Positions 44,859 through 56,283 of a stretch of 64,000 nucleotides of DNA are shown here, in pieces (position 1 is the first letter of the stretch; every line of letters begins with the position of its first letter). Source of the stretch: Xenopus tropicalis (lineage: Eukaryota; Chordata; Amphibia; Anura; Pipidae); contig NC_030678.2 in NCBI RefSeq assembly GCF_000004195.4, positions 57,009,378 through 57,073,377 of the forward strand. The letters are read 5' to 3'. The notes under the pieces are model-generated. The model had not been told where the DNA came from. It was given only the letters and a program-made list of their open reading frames with translations, and did not search any database. A program made the translations under genes and the position numbers.

Positions 44859-45310
44859 TTAAAGGGGAACAATCATGAAAATGTTTTTTTTAAATATTTA
44901 AAATAGAAAGTCCAGACAAACATTTTGACAATTTCTAGCTTTTAAAAATTTTGCACCATTACAAAGTTAACAAAAGCGACTTCCTCCATATCAGTGATAC
45001 ATCAATTGCAGCAATATTACAGACCTCTGCACAGGCAACTGTGTGTGTACAGGCACATAGATTCCTGTATGTTGGATTCACAGAAATGTCTCTATGTCTC
45101 TCAGTCAGAGCTCTCCTGTAGGCTGACTAGCCAGGCTTTCTGGCTTCTTGATTGGCCAGCTCAGTCTAATCAAGCCCACCTGGTCAGTCTGTAGCATTTA
45201 CTCTGTTATAGCCAGTCCAGGTATTCCTAAGAAATGGCTATATATTTTGCTATTAAATAAACAGTGACTGCAATGTTATTGCACAAACAGTAGCGCAAGT
45301 TACTGTTCCT
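44859..45310 (+). mobile_element. Possible T2-type element, right end unclear
   Basis: TTAAAGGGGAACAATCATG at 44859-44877 is a T2-like left end. No inverted right end was found. Confidence 0.4.
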
Positions 45311-45338
45311 ACAACATTTATTTATAAGTTATACAAAA

Positions 45339-45703
45339 CAGGGCCGCCGCTCCCTATAAGCAGAGTACTCAGTCTGCATAGGGCACCAACTCCCAGGGGG
45401 GCACCATCCCAGCTGCTCCAAAAAAAAAACATTTTTATATATTATAACATACCCCCCAACATTGTCCCGCCAGTTTTTATAGCGCATCCCGCTGTCCCGG
45501 ATAGTTCAATCAATCTATGGGGGCTATTGGGGGCACTTACTATGGGGGCATTGTCTATGGGGGCAATTGGGGGCACTGTGTGTGGGGCCCCTATAGTAGG
45601 TGGTTTTTTTTTATTATTTTATTTTTACTTCCGTAATATTTGGAGGAGGGGGCACAAAAGTAAATTTCTGCTTAGGGCACCCATTTGGCCAGCAGCGGCC
45701 CTG
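45339..45703. mobile_element. hAT MITE with perfect 8-bp TSD
   Basis: Ends CAGGGCCGCCGCTCCC and, inverted, AGCAGCGGCCCTG. ATACAAAA is at 45331-45338 and 45704-45711. Short CTATGGGGGCA repeats inside create an artefactual open frame. Confidence 0.92.
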
Positions 45704-46302
45704 ATACAAAAGGTAAAATGTAGTTTTATGGGAATGTGAAAGTGGATACCCTAAAGTTATTGTTTAACTACAACTCCCATACCACCTGCCAGCTCACTTG
45801 GCATGTATGTTTCAAATTGCTGGGATTTTGTGCTACATAACTTAATTGCCGCTGCTCAAAAAAAACAAGTGATATGAGTCTTCTTTTATGTTTTTCTCAC
45901 AAATAATTAAGAAATAAAGTGCTGTGTGTTTGTTAGGTTGAATTTTTAGACCTTCTTTAAAGTCTTTTCCAGGTTTTCTATCAGATAGGAAATGGGCAGG
46001 TGGGGGTTGAACTTCAGTGGCCCAGTCAAGAATGATTGGGCCACTTCCACTCCTCTCTGCTCAGAACACAAGATGTCTGTCAGTACTGAGCCAAGCTAAG
46101 CACATTCCCATTCATGATAACGTAAGTTGTGGTCACCACTCCTGCCCTAATTGGAGCAAGGGCTTATGCTAAGGTTAAAAGATTATGTGAAAAATTAGAG
46201 ATATCCAGAGCATTGATCTAGAAAAGCTATTATGTCAATTTAACTTAAATGCAATCAGTTTGCAATCACTGCAGCCCAGCAGTCTGCACTTATTTTTTAA
46301 AT

Positions 46303-47286
46303 CAGTGCTGTCCAACTGGCGGCCCCCCACCTGTCTGGCTGCTTTGATGGCTTACCTTTGAGTAAGCATTAAATGGTATCAGTACTGAGATTAACTGGCC
46401 CCCTGCATGGTTCTCACCTCAGATTCAGGCTGTAATCCCTCTGTATTGTTTAAAAATGTAATCCCCTGTGTTTTTCACACCTTTTAATACCTGCATTGTT
46501 CACCCCCTGCAGTGTTCACACCTCAGGCTCAGACTGTAATCACTCCCATTGTTCACTTCTTCACACTTCAGACATAGGTACTGTAGGCAGAGTATGGCAC
46601 ACACAGGCAGCATAGGTCAGGGAGGGTATGGCACACACAGGAAGGGTAGGGCAGGCAGAGTATGGCACACACAGTCAGGGTAGAGCAGGCAGAGTATGGT
46701 ACACACAGTCAGGGTAGGGCAGGCAGAGTATGGCACACACAGGCAGGGTAGGGCAGGCAGAGTATGGCACACAGAGGCAGCATAGGGAAGGCAGAGTATG
46801 GCACACACAGGCAGGGTAGGACAGGCAGAGTATGGCACACACAGACAGCATAGGACAGGCAGAGTGCTGCCTGTGTGTGCCATACTCTGCTTGCCCTATG
46901 CTGCTTGTGGGAGGTGAACCTGGCAGGGGTTTGTTGTGGGAGTTTGTTAGCAGTTGTAAATAGCCATTAAATGGTCCCTAAGGTGTGTAATTATGTACTG
47001 GGGGTTGCTCTGCTATCCACAGGGGAGGAGGAGGCATATGGAATTTAAGGGTATATCTTAATATGACATAATTCTGTCACATATGAATGATGGTTGATAT
47101 CCCCACAGTAAGGACCAAGCATTTGGGATTTTGCTGTGCTACCACCATTGTGATAAAATAGGTGTGGTTTGAAGTGGGTGTGGTTTCAAAAAGGGGAGTG
47201 GTCAAAACTGGCTTCAATTAGCGGCCCTCCACCATGTATGCTAGAGAAATTCCGGCCCTCGGCACCGTAGAAGTTGGACAGCACTG
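46303..47286. mobile_element. hAT element with snap-back minisatellite, copy 2
   Basis: The perfect 8-bp duplication TTTTAAAT (46295-46302 and 47287-47294) flanks ends CAGTGCTGTCCAACT and, inverted, AGTTGGACAGCACTG. Its 984 bp run collinear with copy 1. The CAG...CTG ends are intact here. Confidence 0.93.
46580..46912. repeat. 34-bp minisatellite, direct then inverted
   Basis: About eight direct units to 46865, then inverted units (GCCATACTCTGCTTGCCCTA) to 46912. Unit number and internal variants differ from copy 1. Confidence 0.9.
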
Positions 47287-47709
47287 TTTTAAATGATCTG
47301 GTAACCTTTTCTCACAGTGAATTATGGGGTATGTAGAGACACGGATACACAAAAGACTTTAACCTCAAATCAGCATTCTACACTGTGGTAATCAGTGTTT
47401 TGTAAACAGTAGGGATGGTATAAATAAAGGAACAATAACACCAAACAATGAAAGTATTTTAAAGTTATGAAAATATAATGCAGTGTTGCACTGCATTGGT
47501 AAAAAAGATCTGTTTGCTTCAGTAACACTACCTAGGTTAAACAAACTGCTGTGTAGCAATGGAGGCAATTAAAATAGGGCTAAAGGTGCCCACACCTACG
47601 GGTGGGGGATATCGGGAGAATCCAGGCTAATTCGATCGTTTGGCCCTGTCACAGCTACAACACAAACAATATTGGCATTTTGTAGCAGCGACAAGTGTCA
47701 TAACCCTAA

Positions 47710-47903
47710 GGGCTCTGGCACACGGGGAGATTAGTCGCCCGCGACAAAACTCCCTGTTCGCGGGCGACTAATCTTCCCGAGTTGCCATCACCTGCCATCC
47801 CACCGGCGAAAATGTAAGTCGACGGTGGGATGGCACACGCGGCGGCGTGATTTCGGGAAATCGCCGAAAAAGACTCGACTAATCTCCCCGTGTGCCAGAG
47901 CCC
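47710..47903. mobile_element. PIF/Harbinger-like MITE with TAA TSD
   Basis: Ends GGGCTCTGGCACACGGGGAG and the exact inverse, flanked by TAA at 47707-47709 and 47904-47906. A second nested palindrome is at 47728-47775 (AGTCGCCCGCGAC). 194 bp, CpG-rich. Confidence 0.85.
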
Positions 47904-48174
47904 TAAATGGCACAGGTTAAATAGCAGATAACACCATTTATGGTCTACAGCACTTATCTGCTATGTAACCTGAACTTTTTCTGCCCCCACAGCTAGGTTT
48001 ATATACTACTACTAAATAACTATAATAGTGTAGACAAACACGTCAGATTTACTAGTAAAGTGCAGGGGTAGGCAGAAGAGACACCAGTCTAGGGCGCAAC
48101 AGTGGGGTGCTAGGCAAGTACCTCTGTTGCAAACACTTGTCCCGGATCTCTTACCCCAACAGTGGATTTCCTCA

Positions 48175-48435
48175 TGCCTGTATTTGTGATGAGGCCACAA
48201 AGGCCCGGGCCTAGGGTGGCAGAAATTTAGGGGCGGCTTGCCGCATACTGAGCAATGGGGAGAGCACGCATGCGTGGGCGAAGTGGGTGGGCGTCCCCCT
48301 CTATGGCGTCCCCATGCTCCCTTGCGTTCGTCCACACATGGGGGGGGGGGTTGTAGAGGGGGAAGTGATGCAGTGGGGGCGAGGTGGCCGGCTTGGTCGT
48401 CTAGAGCCCGGCTGACTTGGCCCACCTCTGGTGAA
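48175..48435. mobile_element. hAT MITE fragment
   Basis: GGCCACAAAGGCCCGGGCCT and GGGGCGGCTTGCCGC match the right part of 14872-15103 inverted. The other end is eroded. Confidence 0.6.
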
Positions 48436-48506
48436 GGTCAACAATACATTATATTTTTATTACTTTAAAACACTTACTGGTTTTTTTAGTGTTACTGTTC
48501 CTTTAA

Positions 48507-49422
48507 GGATAACATACCTTGTACTACAATTTTGTAGGATACTCACAGTTACTAAGAAGCTCTGTGCCCTGTATAAAAGCACTCTGTCTGCTGCCCAAAT
48601 TTCCAGGTGTCCCTTAACCAAATGTCACTTTGTGAATTGCAATTGCCATTGGCAAATCTTAGGCTGTAATTCAAGGTTGTACAATTAATAATTAATGCAC
48701 TATAATCCAGCCCGGACAAAATCATTAATTAGAATTGGCTACATTGGTTCCTTTGTAGAAGAAAGTAAGAATTATTAGTCAGTCATTGATTTTTTTTATT
48801 CTGGATTTTTAGAAGTGCAGTTATTTTATCTGAAGTTCAGTAAAAGTTATTTTAATATTTACCATTTTCGTAGTTTTGTGAAAGATCTGGTATATTTATT
48901 GCATGAGGTTGCGGTTCATTTATTTTACACTCTCCTTTAATAGATCGGCAAGTAATGTGTTTTGATTGCTTAGGCCATAACTCCTGTCTTAGTCCTTTGC
49001 CGCTTGCCAGGGCACTTGGACAATTGGCAAGTATGCCTTTATCCCCTCAACCAACGTAGCTGTTTTAGATATCTTCCTCCCCATGGGCTATTAGAGAAGC
49101 AAAAGGCTTTAAAAAGGCTCTCAGTAATTAAGAAATAAAGTAGTTGCTTTTGGATTAATCCACAGAAAGCACATTTATGCTGAGTCTGAGCAAAAATCAC
49201 AGTAACAAAATATAAATTGTTCAAGATTCTTATGGAACATAGAATTTACCTGAATACATATGTAGTTTATTGTTCTCTAGCTAGCATGCTGATAGGATAT
49301 GGTCTATATATTTCACAGTTTAAGGGAAGGCAGTTAAAGAATAGAAAATACATCAAGTTTTACTAGATGTTAAACAGACTATTTTCATAATTAATTATAT
49401 ATTCTTGGAGAATTTTAGATTT
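48507..49422. other. Unique AT-rich DNA
   Basis: No features recognised. Confidence 0.35.
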
Positions 49423-49423
49423 T

Positions 49424-50638
49424 AAAATGACAGATTACACTAAGAATCGAAGTTAGATAGAATTAAGGAACAAACTAATTGCTAAATTTCCAGGCCTCTA
49501 ATGATTTTTTGATTAAAACAAATTTGCAAGAATAATTATTAACTATTAATAGTTCTGATAGTGTGCCTAGCTTTAGTCAGTTACTGCCAATTGTCCTCAG
49601 TGCTCCAAATGAGTCATACTGTGAGGAAGATCATCCTTAGTTTTGCACATTTCTTGCCTTTGCACGAGTACACTGGGTCTACGGCAGGGCACCCGGGCAC
49701 CTTAGCTGTGTCACGATTGGTAAGCTGAAACCCAGAACAATTGCCAAGGTCCCACTCGCAGCTCACACTTCTTCCTATAACAGCCACCTTTGGCTTCAGG
49801 TGGAACCCTCCTTCTACTCGGGTGCCACCAGGATTTAAAGTTAGAGGGCCAGGGCAAAGGTTCTGAACTAGATCATAGGATGAAGACTGAGGCAACTTAC
49901 AAGAATCAGAGTCAGGCAGGCCAGGTCAAAACCAGGACAGCAGAAGAGTACAAAGTCAGGATCCAGAAGAAAAGTCAAACAGGCAAAGGGGGTTGGTCAA
50001 GGCAGAGTTCAGTCTAAGTCAGGATACAGGCAGGGGTCTGAATCAAATTTTCTGTTTTCAGAACACATTGCTCGCTTGCTCACTCGCTCTCTTTCAGTTT
50101 AAACAGTGAAGCCTCCTCTCCTCAATCAATTATTTTGGCTTGATCCTTGGCTACCTCCAAGCCTTAGGTCCACCAGAGAATATCTTAAAATCTCTTTGAC
50201 ATCTTAATAGTGGCTGCAGACAAATGATCCTTATTGAGTGGTTTCTTTGCCAAGTAGTCTGGACAGTGCCTCCAATAATAATCATCTGGCATGGCAACCT
50301 CACTTGGCAATAATGCCCAAACCCACCTGGTCTGTGGTCTTCAAGTTCATATGAGCTTGGCACATGCATCTTTGAAATGTGCTCACTGCTCTAAAAAACA
50401 ACATAGAGAGGTGCAGGGCAGGCATTTATAGAAAAGGGAGGCATATTCTAGTTGTCTCTATTGTTCTGCCCAGGGCAGTAACTGACTAAAGCTAGGTACA
50501 CTATCAGAACTATTAATAATTATTAATTATTCTTGCAAATTTGTTTTAATAAAAAAATCATTAGAGGCCTGGAAATTTAGCAATTAGTTTGTTCCTTAAT
50601 GCTATCTAACTTCGATTCTTAGTGTAATCTGTCATTTT
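49424..50638. mobile_element. Element with about 168-bp inverted ends
   Basis: 49424-49591 and 50472-50638 are inverted copies with few mismatches (AAAATGACAGATTACAC at the outer edge, CTTTAGTCAGTTACTGCC inside). No matching target duplication was found at the outer edges. The interior 50120-50460 is related to 52480-52880 on the other strand. No transposase frame. Confidence 0.75.
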
Positions 50639-51781
50639 CCAAAACAAAAGTACACATTGTACTGGAAAGGACTGTAGGAATCCCAGTGGAATTTAAATCC
50701 ACGCCGGGTCGATATCAGTTAAGGAGCTTAAAAGAACACTGCAGGGAAAATTAGGTATTTAGGCCTATGGATGAAGAGAGGGTTAAACTTACAGGTGCCA
50801 ATGATTGAATTAAAGTAAACACGTTTTATATTAAAAGCTTCTTTGTTAAAATCAGATAAATTATTGTATTGTGCTTTATGTAGGTAAGTGTTTTTATACA
50901 AATGCATGGTCAGCAGCCAGTTATAATGTGACCAGCCTTTTTGTTTTCCTTCTAGTTTTTATTAAGTGGTCAAGAACATGGACCATTAAAAACAAGCAGT
51001 GGAGGCATTCCTGAGATGCTGTAATGCATTAAGAGCTGATAAGGCACAAAATGTTGCAAGTGCAAACAGATTTCACATTTAATAAGTGTCCAGTATCTTG
51101 TAAGTATGTTTTCTTTTTTTACTCATTTTAAATGGGCATAAAATATGTATTTATATGGAGTGGGTGCTGCCATAGCATTACTGTTTATCAAGTAAAAAAG
51201 GGCCAAAAATATTCTTTCCTCTATACTGTGTGAAGAGTTAAGATACAATCATACTTTGATTCATTCTATATGTAGCTTTATAGTAGCTTTATTTTGTTTA
51301 GCTTGTGGAGCACATATTAGAAAAAAAAAACTAGAATTTATGGCTTGTGCTTTATTTTAATAAGCAAAAAAACCAAATATTTTTTAACAGAGCCTACATT
51401 ATCAAAACAAACACATACCTCCTCCAGGCCACTCTCTTAGCTGATAGGGCACAGGGGTGGGCACAGGTTGCGTGCTGGGAGAGACGTGGGGTACGGGTTG
51501 TGGTATCAGGCTCCAAGATTTTTTGCAGGCAACGTGTAGTTACTCCACTGATTTATGTTATTGTTTGGAATAAACCATTCAAACTATGAAATAAAAAAAA
51601 ATTAATTTTCCAAATTCTTACTTCTTCAGAGCAAATAAGGGAAGAGGAGAAGGTGCTGTAGTTAATCAAATTAACATTTATGGTTATAAACCTGTCTAAT
51701 CTGTATACCTAAGACACAGACAGAAGTTGGGGGAAGGTAGTGGCTAATTTTCTCTGTTTAAACAAACTCTACTAAAGGGCA

Positions 51782-51900
51782 GGGCTGCCATCAGAAACTT
51801 TGGGGCCCTGTACAAGTTATTTATATGGGGCCTCAATGAACAGTGCACAGTAACAACTTTTGGCCACACTCCTTGTGTGTGCAACATAAACAGCTGATGT
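51782..51900. mobile_element. hAT MITE left end
   Basis: CAGGGCTGCCATCAGAAAC begins a hAT-style terminus followed by GGGGCCCTGTACAAG. No right end was found. Confidence 0.45.
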
Positions 51901-52089
51901 TACTCTATAATGAGCTTTTAATATAAAGAGTTCCATTACTTAATTAATATGCTAAATAACAGTCAATTTATTGGGGGTCAGTGGAGATTGCCCTACGTTT
52001 AATCCCTACACTCCTGCCCCTGCTCTGGCTGTCATTGCTATATATAAAAGTTATGTTTTTGCATAAATTAAATAAACTGTTAAGGGCCT

Positions 52090-52280
52090 AATAACTAGCA
52101 GATTGTAAAGTAAAAAACAAAAACAAACAAACAAAAAAAAACGGATTACAATTAACAAAAATGTTGATAATTATATATATACCTTGTTAAAAATACAGTA
52201 AATAAGAAAAACATGTGATGTATAAAACTTCTATATGTTAAAAACTCAATAAAAACATTTAAAAAAAAAAAAAAAAAATG
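52090..52280 (+). repeat. Retroposon 3' end with poly(A)
   Basis: AACTCAATAAAAACATTT is followed by about 19 A (52261-52279), like the L1/Tx1 tail at 35130-35160. The 5' limit is not defined. Confidence 0.4.
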
Positions 52281-52479
52281 ATCTGTTAGTGCTTATGGTT
52301 TTATTTTGATAAAAAGATTGGGCAACATGCATTTTATTTTTTAAATTAAACTTTATTGGCAACTAATTATCATTAAACCTCTAGGCCTACTTCTTTTTCT
52401 TAAAACGAGTCTGTAAAAAAAGAACAAAAATTTCTACTTTAAAAAGAAATGCTGATAGTTTTCCTAGTCAATTTCCTAC

Positions 52480-52880
52480 ACATCATACTCAGCAGCGTCA
52501 AAGGGAGATCTCACGACACTCCTCCTGAGTAGAATAATAAATACCAAGTTGAATCCCTTCCTTATAAATGCCTGCCCTGCTTTTCTGTATTCATTACCTA
52601 CCCCAGCAGAGGGGATAGGATACATTTCAAAGATTTGTGTGCCAAACTCAGATGAGCTTGAAAAGCACAGTCCAGGTGAATTTGGGCATTTGGTTCTAAA
52701 GAAAGTGAAGTTATGATGCCAGATGATTTTTAGTGGGGTGCTGTCCAAACTACTTGGCGAAGAAGCACCACAATAAGGATCAGCTGTCTGCAGCCACTGT
52801 TAAGATGATCAAAGAGATTGTGAGATATTCTTTGGTGGGTCTTAGGCTTGGAAAGGGTCAAGTCAAAATGATTTATGAGA
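52480..52880 (-). repeat. Interspersed repeat related to 50120-50460
   Basis: On the minus strand GTGGCTGCAGACAGCTGATC, TTCGCCAAGTAGTTTGGACA, AATCATCTGGCAT and GCAGGGCAGGCATTTATA align in order with 50209-50440. A 90-110-codon frame here lies inside the repeat and is probably incidental. It may be an LTR. Confidence 0.65.
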
Positions 52881-53339
52881 GGAACAGAGAAGGCTCCAGT
52901 GCTAAATAAAAAGCTTTGTTGTTTGATGTACGCATTACATTAACAGGAGAGAGCAGTTTGTTCTGAACACAACAGACAGTAACTTGGGCAAGGGTGAAAG
53001 GGAACGACAGACAATTGAAAGGCCTTTTAATGCCAAGGAAATAGCCCAGAAGTGATGTACACACACTGATGCATCAGGGTGGTCAGTACACTTGTAAAAA
53101 GGTACAAAATGTACAAAAGTGAAGATTTTCTTACTCAAATGACTTATTTGATCACATAGACAGAAGAGCTTGGATGAGACAGGATACAAACAAAGTGAAC
53201 ATAAGTTTGATCATTTTTGGAATTCTTTGGATGTTTTTTCAGTTTGCCATAACTGATAAAGAGAACCACATTAGAATCAAAATGTAGGCCATTTACACTA
53301 GGTCTACAAATACTGCACTAGTGCAGCTTCTAATATCAG

Positions 53340-53395
53340 GAACATAGGCACGCACACATGCACATACACACAAATACATACACACACTCTCTCTC
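53340..53395. repeat. (CA)-rich low-complexity tract
   Basis: Imperfect ACACAC and CTCTCT runs. Confidence 0.8.
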
Positions 53396-53535
53396 ATGCC
53401 AGCTTCATTTTGTGCAAGCAATTAACATTGACTGAAATAAAGAAGTAAAGGGAACCCTGGAAGTAACACCTTCTTAAGGCAGATCTTAACTTTGGTATAT
53501 TTCTGCACTGTGTCCATGCACCATGTATTTTGCAG

Positions 53536-53613
53536 GTTATTCAGAAAAGCTAAAGCAACCAATGTTGTGGTGCAAGAAGCAAGTACAGATGGCCATGAAT
53601 GGACACAAGTACC
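53536..53613 (+). other. Weak candidate exon, 78 nt
   Basis: Acceptor TGTATTTTGCAG (to 53535) and strong donor ACC/GTAAGTACC (53614). One frame reads LFRKAKATNVVVQEASTDGH and EWTQV without stops; a second frame is also open. The tract before the acceptor is only moderately pyrimidine-rich. Unrecognised protein. Confidence 0.22.
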
Positions 53614-53710
53614 GTAAGTACCTTTTTGAATAGTGTTTAAACTGCACTTAGTTTAGGTCTTTTTGCTTGTGTTTGAGTTCATAAATGATTTCTACGTCAG
53701 TGACACTTAA

Positions 53711-53794
53711 GGCGATGTCAGATGAGGCACTTCATTGCCTGGCAAAAATCTCCTTTCCCGCTAGCTATGAAGTGCCCCATCTGACATCATCGCC
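53711..53794. mobile_element. Short palindromic MITE
   Basis: GGCGATGTCAGATGAGGCAC and inverted GTGCCCCATCTGACATCATC at the two ends. TSD not resolved. Confidence 0.6.
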
Positions 53795-54983
53795 ATTAGA
53801 ACTATATTCTGCTTTCCAGATTGGTCATAGGGCTATGTGATGCATCAGACTCACACTCAAACTAGCTTTAAATATGCAGATATTCTTATAGTCTTTGAAA
53901 GCTTTGAAGAAGAACTCCATTATTTATTTGCATTCCTATAATGAATGTTATGTTCCTGAAGCTGAAAACTCCATCTTTAATATATTATTGGGTTGTCTTC
54001 TTCTTATAAGCACTTTCCTGTGAATAGTATAAAATGGACCAAAGAAAAAAACATTTGTTGACAACAATTCATCTTAAAACTCTTTCTTTGCCTTTGTAAT
54101 TGTACTGCTTGTCTCACTGCTCTGTGTATTTGAATATTCAAAGATATGTCTTTGGTCCTTTGATCATGTTTTATAATTGATAATGTATACTATTGCTGCA
54201 CACAGTTATAGTCTTTGGTTTAGCTTTGCATCTATGAGAACGGATCCTTATTTTAGTTTAAATAACCTGCTCATAATTCTTACTCAGTCTATTGAGAAGA
54301 ACATCTTGAATGCTGTTTATTAAAGATTGTGCCTTACTGGCAAATATAAGTGCCAATGTTCACGCCCATTTATTTTCATATTGTAGATGAGGTCACTTGC
54401 TTCCAAAACAATTAAGTGATTGTTAGAACTAAACATTCTGATTACTAAGGTACAGTCTCTAATGTAATTTAGAAATGTAAGTTCTTGCATCATTAACCAT
54501 GTGTTCTCAAAAAATGATGGTAATAACAAGGGTACTGGATTTAGAAGGGTAAACAGTAATGAAAGGATTCCCTTCAGAAATGATAGGAAAGAGGAAAAGA
54601 ACTTATTAAAGGGACAGTTATTGGAATGAAGCAAACAATTCATTTTTAAAGGGCAACATTGGTTGCTATGCTTCAAAAATGCACTGCAATCCCAAACCCT
54701 GTGGTCAGATGTCCAGTAGTTCTGCACCATCATTGCTGCTTTCCACCAAAGGAACATTACACATTGGGGTTTAGCATTGCATATTTGCTAATTTGTAAGT
54801 ATCTTAAAAAGCTTGTTGCTTCTTGTATGCATATTATTAAGCATTACATATTAGCTCTATTAAATGGCTAACTTGAAGCATATTGGCTGGATACCCCCCC
54901 CCCCCCCCAACAGGGCCCGCCACCTGGCCAGTGGTTCTATTGACTTCTTTTTTTAACATGATAATTTTGGTATAATCTGGTCG
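53795..54983. other. Mostly unique DNA with poly(C)
   Basis: A C run of about 16 bases lies at about 54893-54908. Scraps starting TTAAAGGG near 54606 and 54647 may be T2 ends. Confidence 0.35.
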
Positions 54984-55432
54984 TTAAATGAGAAGAAAAG
55001 GTAAAAACTAAGTAAGCTTTTTCAGAAAGGTCTATGTAAATACATCCAAAATTACTCAGAGAAAAGTTGTTTCTGTCAAAAGAAACACAGGATTTCTTGT
55101 CTTCTTTTGTGTAAACATGTTCTTTGATATCAAACATCTTCATCTTTAGGGCTCCTTTAGGTCTTTGCAGCTCTCTCTTCTCTCCCTTTCCCCCTCCCCT
55201 TTTTTTTGCTCCCCCTTCCATAAGAATTCACCCCCCCCCATCATATGATCTGAGCTACCAAAAGGAAGCTACTGAGACCAAGCTAAAATGGCAGCTGCTA
55301 TATAAAACAAGCAGAGGGAGCTTCTAGGGCTCTTTACTCATGTATGGTAATGCTTTCTGCAGAATAAATATAGTGTTCTAGGTGGCACTAATGTGGCTAA
55401 TCTATGCCAAAATGCCTTTCCTTCTCCTTTAA
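54984..55432 (+). mobile_element. T2-type element with TTAA duplication
   Basis: TTAA at 54984-54987 and 55429-55432. Ends ATGAGAAGAAAAGGT and, inverted, GCCTTTCCTTCTCCT. 441 bp; same family as 37286, 56288 and 62627. Confidence 0.8.
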
Positions 55433-55982
55433 AATCTGGTACAATACATAATTTGACATTATACAAAGCATTGCACAAAATGCATTGATTGTGAAACATG
55501 ACATTTATGGCCAAACTAGCAGAAGAGTCACATACCATAAAATACTTACTGTTCACAATTATATTCAAGCTGTGTAGACAAAACTGTAGTCTCTTCCTTT
55601 ATTAAGACACTAAATTCAAGTCTGCCTAGTGCCGCCAGTACTCGGAGTCTGTGCCTAGCACTGTATTGAATATGGCGCAGGGTGCAGGTCACAGATTGCA
55701 GTGCAAAAGGGCTACAACTGAGTGCTTTGCACATAGAACTCCATGGCCTGTGATTTTGCAGCCTATAGTGTTTCTGCACTTGAAAAAAGCCCTTAATATA
55801 TAGACCAGTCTATTTCATTTTCTTCATGTTCGCTTTTTTCTTGTAAATGGCTTATAACACTTGAGGATTGTTATTCCAAATGTGACAAAAACTCACTATG
55901 GTGTAAAGCACACAAGGAAGTATCCGGATAGGATATGAAATCTTTCTCTGTATGTCTACTAGTATGTTTTTAGCAGTGGCAT

Positions 55983-56189
55983 CAGACCCAGATTTGTAGC
56001 AAGGCCACAAAGGCCTGGGCCTAGGGTGGCATGCCGCCTGGCTGCACCTCAAACTTCCTTTTTAATAGAAGAGCGCCCTGTGCTCTGGATGCAGGAACAA
56101 AGGATATGCATGGGCATGCGCGAGGTGTTGGAGGTTGGGGCGACATAGGATGCTGGCCTCTGGGTGCCCTCAAAAGAAATCCGGCCCTG
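55983..56189. mobile_element. hAT MITE, CAGGGCCGGATTT family
   Basis: CAGACCCAGATTTGTAG at the left, GAAATCCGGCCCTG at the right. Flanks AGTGGCAT (55975-55982) and AGTGACGT (56190-56197) match at six of eight, so the insertion is older than 14872-15103. Confidence 0.75.
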
Positions 56190-56283
56190 AGTGACGTAAC
56201 TGGCTTCCAGCTTCCCAGCACCCCTCACCACCCCCCTTATTAAAATTAAGTAAATGAGCAAGCCACAGGGGGTTTCTGTGGGT

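Larger units (their letters stand above)
47428..48502. mobile_element. T2-type element with younger insertions
   Basis: Left AGGAACAATAACACCAAA follows a decayed TTAA (ATAA, 47424-47427); right GTGTTACTGTTCCT precedes TTAA (48503-48506). The interior is the common frog T2 sequence (GTTTGCTTCAGTAACACTA, CACTTATCTGCTATG). It is interrupted at 47710-47903 and about 48175-48435. Confidence 0.7.

Noticed and set aside
45527..45739. Frame with repeated GALTMGALSMGA
   Set aside because: Produced by short CTATGGGGGCA repeats within a hAT MITE.
46617..46883. 88-codon minus-strand frame rich in CHTLPALPCLCVPYSACP-like repeats
   Set aside because: Translation of the 34-bp minisatellite; the same holds for 41252-41473.
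52476..52800. Minus-strand frame of about 110 codons with an acceptor-like start, resembling a terminal exon
   Set aside because: The DNA aligns in order with the repeat at 50120-50460, where the frame is not kept. Interspersed repeat, not a host exon.
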